Made by a program: the position numbers and the translations under genes. Source: Hydrocarboniphaga daqingensis (GTDB lineage: Bacteria > Pseudomonadota > Gammaproteobacteria > Nevskiales > Nevskiaceae). From it: a stretch of DNA of 40,813 bases. Location: contig NZ_FQWZ01000006.1 of assembly GCF_900129825.1 (NCBI RefSeq), positions 303,056-343,868 on the forward strand, in the 5' to 3' direction. The notes below the pieces were generated by a model. The model did no database searches. It was not told the origin of the DNA and saw only the letters and a program-made list of their open reading frames with translations. This document shows positions 1-9,755 of the stretch, in pieces; position 1 is the first letter of the stretch; each line of letters begins with the position of its first letter.

Positions 1-2219
1 TAGGCCACCGTCACCGCGCCGACGCTGCCACCGGTGCGGCGCGCGGTGATCACGGCCGTGCCCGCGCCTTCTGCGACGCTGGCGGTCGAGACCGTGAACG
101 ATAGCGCGCCGGCCGACGCGACCGTGTCGTTGTCGATGATCGAGATCGTGGCCTGCGACGGACTGCCGAGCGCCGCGCCAGTGGCCGCGCTCAAGCGCAG
201 CTGCAGCGTTTCGGTGGATTCCGCGAGCGTGTCGTTGGCGATCGGGATCGACACCGTCTTGTTCGCTGCATCGCCGCTGGCCCAGGTCAGCGTACCGCTG
301 CGCGAGGTGTAGTCATTGCCGGCCGCCGCGGTGCCGTTGGCGGTGACGTAGTTGACCGAGGCCGAGCCGTAGTCGCCGCCGCTGCGCGTCACGGTGACGA
401 CGACGCTGCCACCGGCTTCGGACACCGAGTACGCAGCCGATGTCAGCGCCAGCGTGCCCGGCGCATTGTCGTCGTCGGCGATCGTCAACGTGGCCGTGCT
501 CGGCGACGTCAGCGTCGCCCCGCCGGTCGGAGACGACAGCGATAGCGTCAGCGTTTCGTTGGATTCGGCCGTGGTGTCATTCAGCAGCGTCACGGAGAAC
601 GTCTTGTCGGCACTGTCGCCATCGTCCCAGCTCAGTGTGCCGCTGGCGGCGTTGTAGTCGCTGCCGGCGGTGGCGGTACCGTTGGCGCTGGCATAGCTCA
701 CACCGACGGCGCCGGCATCGCCGCCGCTGCGGCGCACGGTGATCGTGACGCTGCTGCCGCCTTCGGTGCCGGCAACGCTGCTGGCCGAAAACGACAGCCG
801 CCCCGGCCCGGGCGTGATCGATGCCAAGGCCAGCGCAGCGTCGGCCAGGCCCGAACCGCAGCCACTGCAACTGGCCGGAAACGCGCGCGCCGTACTGGTG
901 ATCGCGCTTTCGACCTCGTCGGGCGTCAGCGCCGGGTTCAACGCATAGAGCAAGCCGGCGACGCCGGCCACATGCGGGCAGGCCATGCTGGTGCCTTGCA
1001 GGTAGGCATACGAATCGCTGCCCGGCGTGGTCGAGCCGCTGTTGTAGGTCGACAGGATCGTGCGGCCGGAGCCGGAGCTGCCGCCCGGTGCGGCGATGTC
1101 CACGCCGGTACCGTAGTTCGAGTAATACGCGCGGCCGCCCGCTTCGCCGACGCTGGCCACCGAGATCACGCCGGTGCAACTGGCCGGCGAGAAATTACCG
1201 GCGTCCATCGACGAATTGCCGGCGGCAACGACGACCGTGGTGTTGCGGCTGCGTGCCGATGTGATTGCGCTTTGCAGCGTCGGCGACGACGAGCACGGAT
1301 ACTGCCCGCCCAGGCTCATATTGATCACTTGAGCGGGCTGCGAGTTGGTCGGCACGCCGCTGACAGCGCCGCCCGAGGCCCAGACGATCGCATCGGCGAT
1401 GTCCGACGTGTAGCCGCCGCAGGCGCCGAGCACGCGCGCGATCACCAGCTTGGCGCCGTAGGCGACACCGACCACGCCCAGCGCGTTGTTGCCGACCGCC
1501 GCGACGGTACCGGCCACATGCGTGCCATGCCAGCTGCTGGTCGACGCCGACGCGCCGCACTGCCCTTGCGTGCGGTAGTCCCCCGGGTCTTGCGCATCGC
1601 CGTCGCGACCACCGCCGTCGTTGCTGTTGGTGGTGTCGGAGATGAAATCGTATTGCGCGACCACCTGGCCGCTGAGATCCGCGTGCGGTCGGTAGCCGGT
1701 GTCGATGATCGCGACGACCGCGCCAGCGCCGCTGACCGTGTCCCAGGCCGCCATTGCGTTGACGCCGGCGACGCCGTTGCTCTGCGCTGGCCCGGCGACA
1801 CCCCACAGGTTGGCGAGTTGAGGATCGTTGGGTGTCAGCGAAGCCTGCATCAGCCGGTCGGGCTCCACCGACAGCAGGCCCGGCGGCGCGCTGCGCCAGA
1901 TGCGCTCGGCCAGCTGTTCGAGCACGGTGGCACTGATCGGGCTGCCGTCACCCACGTCGAGCAGCAGCGCGCCGGTGGCCAGTGCGCGGCGCATCTTCAG
2001 TGCGCGCCCGCTGGCGGTCGACAGATCACCAACGCGACGCGCAGCCGCTGCCTGGAGCGCCGCCGCACCCACCGCCGTGCCCGGCGCGAATTCGGGCGCG
2101 TCGTAGCGCACGATCAGTCGCGCCGGAACCGGATCGGCCAGCGCCGCGTGCACCGCCGTTGACGCGCTCAGCACCGCCAGCATCGAGGCCATCACGAAAA
2201 AAGGAGGGCGAAACGCCAT
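1..2219 (-). CDS. Secreted S8 (subtilisin-like) serine peptidase with Calx-beta repeats, C-terminus off window
   Basis: Exported serine endopeptidase, running off the left edge after about 739 residues. It opens with a signal peptide (basic start, hydrophobic core, cleavage near residue 25), then an inhibitor-type propeptide region up to about residue 130. The catalytic triad is visible: Asp173 in AIIDTG, His234 in HGTHVAG, Ser411 in GTSMACPHVAG. From about residue 472 there are two complete Calx-beta repeats and the start of a third, each with the GTA.AG.DY pattern and the D.D/DND end. Calx-beta domains bind calcium, so calcium-stabilised extracellular activity is likely (inference). The ATG at 2219 has AGGA upstream. 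It is divergent from osmC. The stop codon and any C-terminal sorting domain are not visible. Confidence 0.93.
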   Translation of the reverse strand, partial: MAFRPPFFVMASMLAVLSASTAVHAALADPVPARLIVRYDAPEFAPGTAVGAAALQAAAARRVGDLSTASGRALKMRRALATGALLLDVGDGSPISATVLEQLAERIWRSAPPGLLSVEPDRLMQASLTPNDPQLANLWGVAGPAQSNGVAGVNAMAAWDTVSGAGAVVAIIDTGYRPHADLSGQVVAQYDFISDTTNSNDGGGRDGDAQDPGDYRTQGQCGASASTSSWHGTHVAGTVAAVGNNALGVVGVAYGAKLVIARVLGACGGYTSDIADAIVWASGGAVSGVPTNSQPAQVINMSLGGQYPCSSSPTLQSAITSARSRNTTVVVAAGNSSMDAGNFSPASCTGVISVASVGEAGGRAYYSNYGTGVDIAAPGGSSGSGRTILSTYNSGSTTPGSDSYAYLQGTSMACPHVAGVAGLLYALNPALTPDEVESAITSTARAFPASCSGCGSGLADAALALASITPGPGRLSFSASSVAGTEGGSSVTITVRRSGGDAGAVGVSYASANGTATAGSDYNAASGTLSWDDGDSADKTFSVTLLNDTTAESNETLTLSLSSPTGGATLTSPSTATLTIADDDNAPGTLALTSAAYSVSEAGGSVVVTVTRSGGDYGSASVNYVTANGTAAAGNDYTSRSGTLTWASGDAANKTVSIPIANDTLAESTETLQLRLSAATGAALGSPSQATISIIDNDTVASAGALSFTVSTASVAEGAGTAVITARRTGGSVGAVTVA

Positions 2220-2283
2220 GGCACGGTCCTGGGGAAATGCGGCATCAACTCTTGCTATCGGCCGGCGTCGGCGCCGCTTGAAT

Positions 2284-2308
2284 CGACCGACCCGCGGCGG
2301 GCCGGTCG
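2284..2308. promoter_or_regulatory. 25-bp near-perfect palindrome in the S8 peptidase/osmC divergent promoter region
   Basis: Positions 2284-2295 and 2297-2308 are inverted complements at 11 of 12 positions around a single central base. With almost no loop, this suits a dimeric DNA-binding protein better than an RNA hairpin. It lies about 65 bases before the S8 start and 67 before the osmC start. Calling it an operator is inference. Confidence 0.35.
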
Positions 2309-2374
2309 TCGGCATTCACATGCGACTCACCGGGCCGGCTGCACAGTGATGGCCCGCAACAATCAGGAACGAAC

Positions 2375-2812
2375 ATGACCACGGCGATCAAAAAGAAGGC
2401 CTCGGCGGTCTGGACCGGCGACATCAAGAACGGCGGCGGGCTGATCTCGACCGAAACCGGTGTGCTGCGCGACGCGCCCTACGGATTCAAGGCGCGCTTC
2501 GAAAACGGCCCCGGAACCAATCCCGAAGAATTGCTCGGCGCCGCGCACGCCGGCTGTTTCACGATGGCGCTGTCGCTGGCGCTGACACAGGCGGGCTTCG
2601 TACCGCAGCGGCTCGAAACCCAGGCCGAGGTCACGCTCGACAAGCTCGGCGACGGCTACGCCGTGACCGCCGTCCATCTGGTATTGACCGCCCAGGTGCC
2701 CGGCATCGACGCCGAACGCTTCGAATCGATCGCCACGACCGCCAAGGCCGGGTGCCCGATCTCGAAGGTTCTGAACGCCAAGATTTCGCTGCAGTGCACA
2801 TTGAGCAGCTGA
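2375..2812 (+). CDS. osmC: OsmC family peroxiredoxin
   Basis: Thiol-dependent peroxidase that reduces organic hydroperoxides and helps in osmotic and oxidative stress; cytoplasmic. At 145 residues it has the usual OsmC length. The two redox cysteines are present: Cys61 in AAHAGCF and Cys127 in AGCPISKVL, with the NPEELLGAAHA segment before the first. The C-terminal ISL..TL ending is also typical of OsmC rather than Ohr. The ATG is preceded by AGGAACGAAC. It is transcribed away from the S8 peptidase; the 25-bp palindrome in the shared upstream region could regulate either gene. No clear terminator follows. Confidence 0.93.
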   Translation: MTTAIKKKASAVWTGDIKNGGGLISTETGVLRDAPYGFKARFENGPGTNPEELLGAAHAGCFTMALSLALTQAGFVPQRLETQAEVTLDKLGDGYAVTAVHLVLTAQVPGIDAERFESIATTAKAGCPISKVLNAKISLQCTLSS

Positions 2813-2954
2813 TGAACGGCGATGTGACCCGGTTCGACATCTGCCGCGGGAGGGCGTAAGGTGGCCACCGCAGTCGCTTCAAGTTTGCACAGTGTGGCTT
2901 CCCAGCGCCAAATGATTCACCCGATTCATGGCCTTCAGATCCCTCGATGCGTTC

Positions 2955-3000
2955 CTTGATCGCTTGCACCCCACGGGTGGTTTTTCCCGTTTTTATCAAG
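2955..3000 (+). promoter_or_regulatory. Nested hairpin in the cold-shock gene leader
   Basis: Outer arms 2955-2960 (cttgat) and 2995-3000 (atcaag) enclose inner arms 2973-2977 (acggg) and 2986-2990 (cccgt) with a T-rich loop. The outer 3' arm directly abuts the AAGGA ribosome-binding site at 3001. Cold-shock mRNAs are known for long structured leaders that control translation; that this is one is inference. The gap from osmC to this gene is about 200 bases, enough for such a leader. Confidence 0.4.
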
Positions 3001-3013
3001 AAGGAATGTATCA

Positions 3014-3226
3014 ATGAGCAATGTTTCCACCGGCACCGTGAAGTGGTTCAACGACGCCAAGGGTTTCGGTTTCATCACCCCGGCTGACGGCGGCGAAGAT
3101 CTCTTCGCCCACTTCAAGGAAATCCAGGGTTCCGGTTTCAAGACCCTGAAAGAAGGCCAGCGCGTCGAATACACCGCCGCTCGTGGCCAGAAGGGCATGC
3201 AGGCGACGCAGATTCGCCCGCTCTAA
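3014..3226 (+). CDS. Cold-shock protein, CspA family
   Basis: Small single-stranded nucleic-acid-binding protein acting as an RNA chaperone in the cytoplasm. Its 70 residues form one OB-fold cold-shock domain. Both RNA-binding motifs are intact: KGFGFI (RNP1) and DLFAHF (RNP2), plus the usual TGTVKWFN start. AAGGAA lies upstream of the ATG. It appears monocistronic, with a structured leader before it and a strong intrinsic terminator right after it. The family is certain; which Csp paralogue it is cannot be told. Confidence 0.97.
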   Translation: MSNVSTGTVKWFNDAKGFGFITPADGGEDLFAHFKEIQGSGFKTLKEGQRVEYTAARGQKGMQATQIRPL

Positions 3227-3241
3227 GCCGTAAAGCAGTAC

Positions 3242-3273
3242 AAAAAAACCGCGGCCCGTGCCGCGGTTTTTTT
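3242..3273 (+). terminator. Intrinsic terminator of the cold-shock gene
   Basis: A perfect 14-bp inverted repeat, 3242-3255 against 3260-3273, with a 4-base loop. The GC core is flanked by an A7 run on the left and a T7 run on the right, so it could work in both directions. It starts 15 bases after the csp stop codon. Confidence 0.93.
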
Positions 3274-3370
3274 GTGGGCGACACCTTGGGTCGGATGGCA
3301 TCCGTGCCACCGCTCGACGCGGCCGGCGGCGGCCTGATAGCCGCCGCAGCACCGCTGGGCCGGCGCTTCC

Positions 3371-4642
<1,272 letters not shown>

Positions 4643-4643
4643 G

Positions 4644-4662
4644 CCGCTGCGTATCGCAGCGG
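4644..4662 (+). terminator. Hairpin directly after the hydrolase stop, no U-run
   Basis: Perfect 8-bp arms 4644-4651 and 4655-4662 with a 3-base loop, beginning one base after the TGA. There is no T-tract, so it may be a weak or Rho-assisted terminator or an mRNA-stabilising end. The structure is seen; the role is inferred. Confidence 0.45.
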
Positions 4663-4723
4663 TCCAACGCGCAGCGGCAGCCGGCTATGCTGCGCGCCCA
4701 CCCGCTGCATACCGAGAGAGCCG

Positions 4724-5323
4724 ATGGAAGATTGGGTACACCGCGCACTGGCGCGCTGGCCGAACGTGCCCGCGCTGTTCGGATGGCTGCAACTGGATCG
4801 CCGGGGACGCTGGCTGGTGCGCAACGAGCTGATCTCGCGGCCGCAGATCATCGACACGATCGGCCGCAACTACGCGGCCGATGAACAAGGCCGCTGGTAC
4901 TTCCAGAACGGCCCGCAGCGCGGCTACGTCGCGCTGGAAACCGCACCGCTCGTGCTGCGCGTGCGCGGCGATGGTGACAGCGTGCAAACGCACAACGAAC
5001 TGATCGTCGAGCAACCCCGCGCCGTTTACCTCGACGAAGAAGGCTCGCTGCTGCTGATGACCGAACACGGTCCCGGCGCGTTCGACGGCCAAGACCTGCC
5101 GTGGGCGCTGGAGCGGCTGCGCAGCGCCGGCGGCGAATCGATCGATGACGCGCTGCCGGTTGCGCTGGCCTTGCCCAGCGGCGCGCGCACCGCGCTGACG
5201 CTGCGCTGGAGCGCGGCACTGAGCTTGCCGGTGCAGCGGCTCGACAACGCCGAGGCGCCGGCGGCGCTGGGCTTTCAGCGCGATCCGCAGCCCGACCCGC
5301 CGGCCGGCAGCGCACTGAACTGA
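4724..5323 (+). CDS. Conserved hypothetical protein, first gene of a three-gene run
   Basis: A 199-residue protein without signal peptide or membrane segment, so probably cytoplasmic. The N-terminus reads WPNVPALFGWLQLDRRG and is followed by a W..RNELISRPQ segment and FQNGPQRGYVALE. I have the impression this matches a conserved proteobacterial family of unknown function, but I cannot name it with certainty. The last about 25 residues are proline-rich and probably disordered. Start ATG 4724 is preceded by GAGAG. The stop lies 5 bases before the GTG of the EamA transporter, so the two are probably co-transcribed. No catalytic motif is visible. Confidence 0.75.
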   Translation: MEDWVHRALARWPNVPALFGWLQLDRRGRWLVRNELISRPQIIDTIGRNYAADEQGRWYFQNGPQRGYVALETAPLVLRVRGDGDSVQTHNELIVEQPRAVYLDEEGSLLLMTEHGPGAFDGQDLPWALERLRSAGGESIDDALPVALALPSGARTALTLRWSAALSLPVQRLDNAEAPAALGFQRDPQPDPPAGSALN

Positions 5324-5328
5324 GCACC

Positions 5329-6234
5329 GTGCGGCCCGCCGACCGCAGCCGTCGCCGCGGCATGCTGATGATGCTGGTCGCCGTGGGCCTGCTGTCGTTG
5401 ATGGACGGCGGGCTCAAGCTGCTGGCGGCGCGCTATCCCCCGTTGCAGGTCGCGTTTCTGCGCGGCGCCTCGTCGCTGCCGTTCGTGCTGGTCTGGGTCG
5501 GCAGCAGCGTCGGCTTCGCCAGCCTGCTGCGCGTGCGCTGGCCTTTGCACCTGCTGCGCGGCGTGATCGCGGTGGCGATGATGTCGAGCTTCGCCTACGC
5601 GCTGCGTACGCTGCCGCTGAGCACGGCCTACACGCTGTTCTTCGTTGCGCCGCTGATCATCACCGCGCTGTCGGGGCCCTTGCTCGGCGAACGCGTCGGC
5701 GTCGCGCGCTGGCTGGCGATCGCCTGCGGCTTTGCCGGCACGCTGGTCGTACTGCGTCCGACCGGTGAAGGCCTGATGTCCTGGGCCGGGCTGGCCGTGC
5801 TGGCGGCCGCGACCGGCTACGCGCTGTCGGCGATCAGCGTGCGCGTGCTCGGCCGCAGCGACAGCACGCAGAGCATGGTGTTCTGGCTGCTGACCTTGCT
5901 GTCGTTCGGCGCCGGTCTGCTCGCGCTGCCCGGCTGGGTGCCGATCGAGCGCGGCGACGCCGGGGTGATCGTCGGCGTCGGCCTGTGCGGCGCGCTCGGC
6001 CAGTGGGCGATCACCGAAGCCTTCGCGCGGGCACAAGCGTCGGTGATCGCGCCGCTGGAATACTCGGCGCTGGCCTGGGGCCTGGCACTGGACCTGCTGC
6101 TATGGCAACAGCTGCCGGATGCGATCACGTGGCTGGGCGGCACCATCATCGTCGGCAGCGGTCTGTACTTGATCCGGCGCGAGTCGGACGAATCCGCGAT
6201 CGCGGCGCGCGCCGCGACCGATCCGCCTGCTTGA
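5329..6234 (+). CDS. DMT superfamily transporter, EamA family
   Basis: Inner-membrane exporter-type permease of 301 residues with about ten hydrophobic segments arranged as two EamA halves (roughly residues 12-140 and 150-290). It has the typical DGG.K.L motif after TM1 and LSTAYTLFFVAPLIITALS in the first half. The start taken is GTG 5329; an in-frame ATG at 5362 is a possible alternative but would shorten the basic N-terminus. It sits between the unknown 199-residue protein and the antiporter in one tight run. The family usually exports metabolites or amino acids; the substrate here cannot be read from sequence. Confidence 0.88.
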   Translation: MRPADRSRRRGMLMMLVAVGLLSLMDGGLKLLAARYPPLQVAFLRGASSLPFVLVWVGSSVGFASLLRVRWPLHLLRGVIAVAMMSSFAYALRTLPLSTAYTLFFVAPLIITALSGPLLGERVGVARWLAIACGFAGTLVVLRPTGEGLMSWAGLAVLAAATGYALSAISVRVLGRSDSTQSMVFWLLTLLSFGAGLLALPGWVPIERGDAGVIVGVGLCGALGQWAITEAFARAQASVIAPLEYSALAWGLALDLLLWQQLPDAITWLGGTIIVGSGLYLIRRESDESAIAARAATDPPA

Positions 6235-6250
6235 ACAAGACGACGAGACG

Positions 6251-7912
6251 ATGAGCGCTGCGATTCTGGTGCTGACGCTGCTGCTGTGCGTGGCCATTTC
6301 GGCCGTGGCCGAACGCGTGCTGCGGCTGCCGCTGCCGCTGACCCAGATCGCGCTCGGCGCTGCGGTGTCGATGCCCAGCTACGGCCTGCACGTCGATCTG
6401 GAGCCGCACCTGTTCCTGCTGCTGTTCGTGCCGCCGCTGCTGTTCGCCGACGGCTGGCGCATGCCCAAGCGTGAATTCTTCCAGTCGCGCGAACGCATCC
6501 TGGCGCTGGCATTCGGCCTGGTGCTGTTCACCGTCGTCGCCGTCGGCTATCTGCTGCACTGGATGATTCCGGGCCTGCCGCCGGCCGCAGCATTCGCGCT
6601 GGCGGCGGTGCTGTCGCCGACCGATGCGGTGGCCGTATCGGCGCTGGCCGGCCGCGCCGGCATCCCGAAGCGGCTGATGTACACGCTCGAAGGCGAGGCG
6701 TTGATGAACGACGCCAGCGGCTTGACCGCGTTCAAGTTCGCGGTCGCCGCAGCGGCCACCGGCGCGTTTTCACTGCAGGCGGCGTCGACCGCGTTCGCGC
6801 TGGTGGCGCTGGGCGGCGCGGCGATCGGCCTGGCGATGGGCTGGGGCATGGCGCTGTTCCAGAAGTGGCTCGCCGGCTGGACCAACGTGCAGGCGCAAGG
6901 CACGGTCGTGATGATCCTGCTGCTGCCGTTCGCCGCGTATCTGATCGCCGAAAACGCCGGCACGTCCGGCATCCTCGCCGCTGTTGCCGCCGGCATCACG
7001 CTGAACCTTAAAAGCGCCGGCGATGCCGGCGCCGACACGCGCATCGCGACAACTCACATCTGGCAGATGGTCGAGTACACGCTCAATGGCGTGATCTTCG
7101 TGCTGATGGGCCTGCAACTGCCCGACATCATCCTGGATGCGCTGCGCGAGTCGTTCCAGGAAGGCGGCTGGAAAGACAGCGCGCGGCTGCTGACCTGGGC
7201 CGGCATCACCTGGGCGGCGCTGATCGTCACGCGGCTGGTCTGGGTCTGGGGCATGTTGCACGTGACGCATCTGGCCGCGCGCTGGCGCGGCGACGGCCAC
7301 CGGCCGATGCCGAAACGCCGGCTGCTGTTTGCCACCGCGCTGGCCGGCGTGCGCGGCGCGATCACGCTGGCCGGCGTGCTGTCGGTGCCGTTCGTGATCG
7401 AAGGCGGTCTGCCGTTTCCGCAGCGCAGCTTGATGGTGTTCCTGGCCGCCAGCGTGATCCTGATTTCGCTGTTCGCCGCCGCGATCGGGCTGCCGCTGCT
7501 GCTGCGCGGCATGACGGTCGAAGAAGACCCGGAAGAACGCGAAGAACAAGCGGCGCGCATCCAGGCATGCGAAGCGGCGATCGCGGCGATTGCCGTGGCA
7601 GCGCGCACCGACGACGAACTTCGCCACGTCAATGACGGCCTGTCACCGCAGGCCGCTGCCGCGCAGCGGATGATCCAGGCGTATCAGCAGCGGCTGCGCA
7701 CGCTGCGCGAAGAAGCCACGGCGCCGGCTAGCGTCCGCGAACGCACTCAGGCTGACTTGCAGCTGCGGCTGATCGGCATCCGCGCCGAGCGCGACGAAGT
7801 GCTGCGGATGCATCGCCGCGACGAGATCAACGACACCGTGCTCAACGCGCTGCTGTACGAGATCGACATCCGCGAATCCGCGCTGACACCGCGCGCGACG
7901 CGCGGCCACTGA
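6251..7912 (+). CDS. CPA1 family Na+/H+ antiporter
   Basis: Inner-membrane cation/proton antiporter of 553 residues. The ion-binding core is visible: LSPTDAVAVSALA near residue 119 and LEGEALMNDASGL near residue 147, followed by AENAGTSGILAAV and GVRGAITLAGVLS. About twelve membrane segments reach to residue 425. The remaining about 125 residues are a charged, helical cytoplasmic tail, as in NhaP/bacterial NHE-type proteins. The role is Na+ or K+ extrusion and pH homeostasis. It starts 16 bases after the EamA stop and converges tail-to-tail with the M14 peptidase gene across only 8 bases. Confidence 0.92.
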   Translation: MSAAILVLTLLLCVAISAVAERVLRLPLPLTQIALGAAVSMPSYGLHVDLEPHLFLLLFVPPLLFADGWRMPKREFFQSRERILALAFGLVLFTVVAVGYLLHWMIPGLPPAAAFALAAVLSPTDAVAVSALAGRAGIPKRLMYTLEGEALMNDASGLTAFKFAVAAAATGAFSLQAASTAFALVALGGAAIGLAMGWGMALFQKWLAGWTNVQAQGTVVMILLLPFAAYLIAENAGTSGILAAVAAGITLNLKSAGDAGADTRIATTHIWQMVEYTLNGVIFVLMGLQLPDIILDALRESFQEGGWKDSARLLTWAGITWAALIVTRLVWVWGMLHVTHLAARWRGDGHRPMPKRRLLFATALAGVRGAITLAGVLSVPFVIEGGLPFPQRSLMVFLAASVILISLFAAAIGLPLLLRGMTVEEDPEEREEQAARIQACEAAIAAIAVAARTDDELRHVNDGLSPQAAAAQRMIQAYQQRLRTLREEATAPASVRERTQADLQLRLIGIRAERDEVLRMHRRDEINDTVLNALLYEIDIRESALTPRATRGH

Positions 7913-7920
7913 CCGCTGCG

Positions 7921-9729
7921 TTAGTCGAGGCGGTAGACCGGATACAAGCCGAGGCGCTCGTCCCAGGACGGCGCGCGCCGCGCGAAAAACGCCAGCCGCG
8001 CCTGCGGGTCGGCAGCGAACGCGGCATCACTGGCCACACGCTGTTGGAACGCATCGGCCAGCGCCGGATCGGCGTCGAGCATCTGCCGGGCAATGTCTTC
8101 GGCGACGTAGGCTTCCAGGTATTCCTTGGGCTCGTAGGCGCCGTTGAAGAACCCCCAGGCCAGCAGCGAGTCCTCGCTTTGCGGCTCCAGCAGCGTCATC
8201 AGCAGCCGCGCACGCGGCTGCGCGATCGGCACGATCAGCGAGCCGGCCGGAATGTCGCGAGCTTCGTTCTGCCACTGGCCGTCGACGCTCAGCGTCGTGT
8301 GGCCTTCGAACGTCTGCGGCGAGAACCGCGTCTGCGTGGCGCGGAAGGTCTGCACCGGCGCCGCGCTTTGTGCGGCATCGACGATCGTGTACTGCAGGCC
8401 GTGCAGATCCAGCTTGGCCGCAACCAGCGCCGCACTCGCCGCCGGCACGACATAGCCGCGACGCGGCGCTGTCACCTGCCGATCCACTTGCACGTCGTCA
8501 CGCAGCGGTACGCGCCAGATCTGCGGCTTGCGGTCGTCATAGCGGGTCATCAGCGCGCCGGACACGGTCGATGGCGTGCGCGTGTACTCGTAGCCGCGAA
8601 ACTCGATGATGCGGCTGCGCTCACTGGCCTTGTACGACAGCGCGACCGGCTGCCCGGCCAGCGTCGACGCGGCGCGTGCATCGGCCGCGCGCGCCAGCGG
8701 TTGCCAGGCCGCGCCTTGGCGCGCATGGATCGCCAGCAAGGCATCGATCGTCTGCGTCGTCACGCGCACCCGCGTGGCGTAGTCCTTCCACGAGTGCGTC
8801 TCGACCAGCACGCCGAAGCGGTTGCGCTGTACGAAGTAGCCGCTGGAGTAGCGCGGCGGCGATACGCCATCGGTGAAGCCGGACATCGGATCGTCTTCGA
8901 CGTCGAACGACGGATAGAACGGCAGCGGCAGCGAGCCCTTGCGACGCAACTGCCCGATGATCTCGTCGCGCAGCGCGCGGCCGGCGTCGCGCAGCGCGGC
9001 ATCGCCCGAATACAGCGGCTCCAGCGTGATCGACACATCGTGCTCGAACTTGGCGCCGTCGGTGACGTGCAGGTCGACGGTGATCAGCGGGTCCCAGCGC
9101 TGGATCAATCGCAGCATCGCCTGCATTTCCGGCGCATCGGCTTTGACGTAATCGCGATTCAGGTTGAAGTTCTGCGCCGTCGTGCGCCAGCCCATCTGCT
9201 CGGGGCCGACCTGGTTGGGGCGGTTCCAGGCGCCGAAGCGCTCGTGACCGTCGACGTTGAATACCGGCACGAACACCAGCACCTGGCGCTGCAGCGTCGT
9301 ATCGCGCCGTCGCAGTGCCTGGCGCAGCGCGATGAAGCCGGCGTCCTTGCCGTCGATCTCGCCAGCATGGATGCCGCCCTGGATCAGCATCACCGGCAGT
9401 TGCAACTGCTGCGCGGCTTCCGGCGTGAAGGCGCCGCGCGCCGACACAATCAGCGCCAGCATCGGCCGCCCTTCGGGCGTCGTGCCGAAGCGCTCGCAGC
9501 GCACTGCCTGCGGGAACTGCTGCGCGAACGCATCGCACAGCCGGATCACTTCGTCGTAGCGGCCGGTCTGGCGCAGGCCCGAGCGCTCGGCCAGCGTCGT
9601 TAGCGACGACGCGGCATCGTCGGCAGCCGGGACGGTGGCAGCGTGCACCGGTAACGGCAGGCCGCCGGCCAACAGCAAGCTCAGCACGGCTGCGAGGCCG
9701 GCAGCAGCGCGGGTCATCAAGGTCGTCAT
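7921..9729 (-). CDS. Secreted M14 family zinc metallopeptidase
   Basis: Exported carboxypeptidase-like protein of 602 residues with a signal peptide (core about residues 8-25, cleavage near VHA30). Zinc ligands are visible: His121 and Glu124 in GGIHAGEIDG, and His221 in VDLHVTDG. Substrate-binding NRDY lies at 191-194 and the general-base Glu310 in GVLVETHSWK. About 250 residues follow the catalytic domain and probably form an accessory domain. It is the last gene of a minus-strand operon, 26 bases after an S9 peptidase, suggesting joint peptide breakdown in the periplasm (inference). Specificity unknown. Confidence 0.92.
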   Translation of the reverse strand: MTTLMTRAAAGLAAVLSLLLAGGLPLPVHAATVPAADDAASSLTTLAERSGLRQTGRYDEVIRLCDAFAQQFPQAVRCERFGTTPEGRPMLALIVSARGAFTPEAAQQLQLPVMLIQGGIHAGEIDGKDAGFIALRQALRRRDTTLQRQVLVFVPVFNVDGHERFGAWNRPNQVGPEQMGWRTTAQNFNLNRDYVKADAPEMQAMLRLIQRWDPLITVDLHVTDGAKFEHDVSITLEPLYSGDAALRDAGRALRDEIIGQLRRKGSLPLPFYPSFDVEDDPMSGFTDGVSPPRYSSGYFVQRNRFGVLVETHSWKDYATRVRVTTQTIDALLAIHARQGAAWQPLARAADARAASTLAGQPVALSYKASERSRIIEFRGYEYTRTPSTVSGALMTRYDDRKPQIWRVPLRDDVQVDRQVTAPRRGYVVPAASAALVAAKLDLHGLQYTIVDAAQSAAPVQTFRATQTRFSPQTFEGHTTLSVDGQWQNEARDIPAGSLIVPIAQPRARLLMTLLEPQSEDSLLAWGFFNGAYEPKEYLEAYVAEDIARQMLDADPALADAFQQRVASDAAFAADPQARLAFFARRAPSWDERLGLYPVYRLD

Positions 9730-9755
9730 CGAGGCGTCAGGGTGGGTGCGGCGGC

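Noticed and set aside
972-2162. 396-residue plus-strand open frame opposite the S8 peptidase
   Set aside because: Antisense to the conserved catalytic domain; Arg/Ala-rich without motifs.
8044-9603. 519-residue plus-strand open frame opposite the M14 peptidase
   Set aside because: Low-complexity Arg-rich translation typical of antisense in GC-rich DNA; the peptidase motifs on the other strand are complete.
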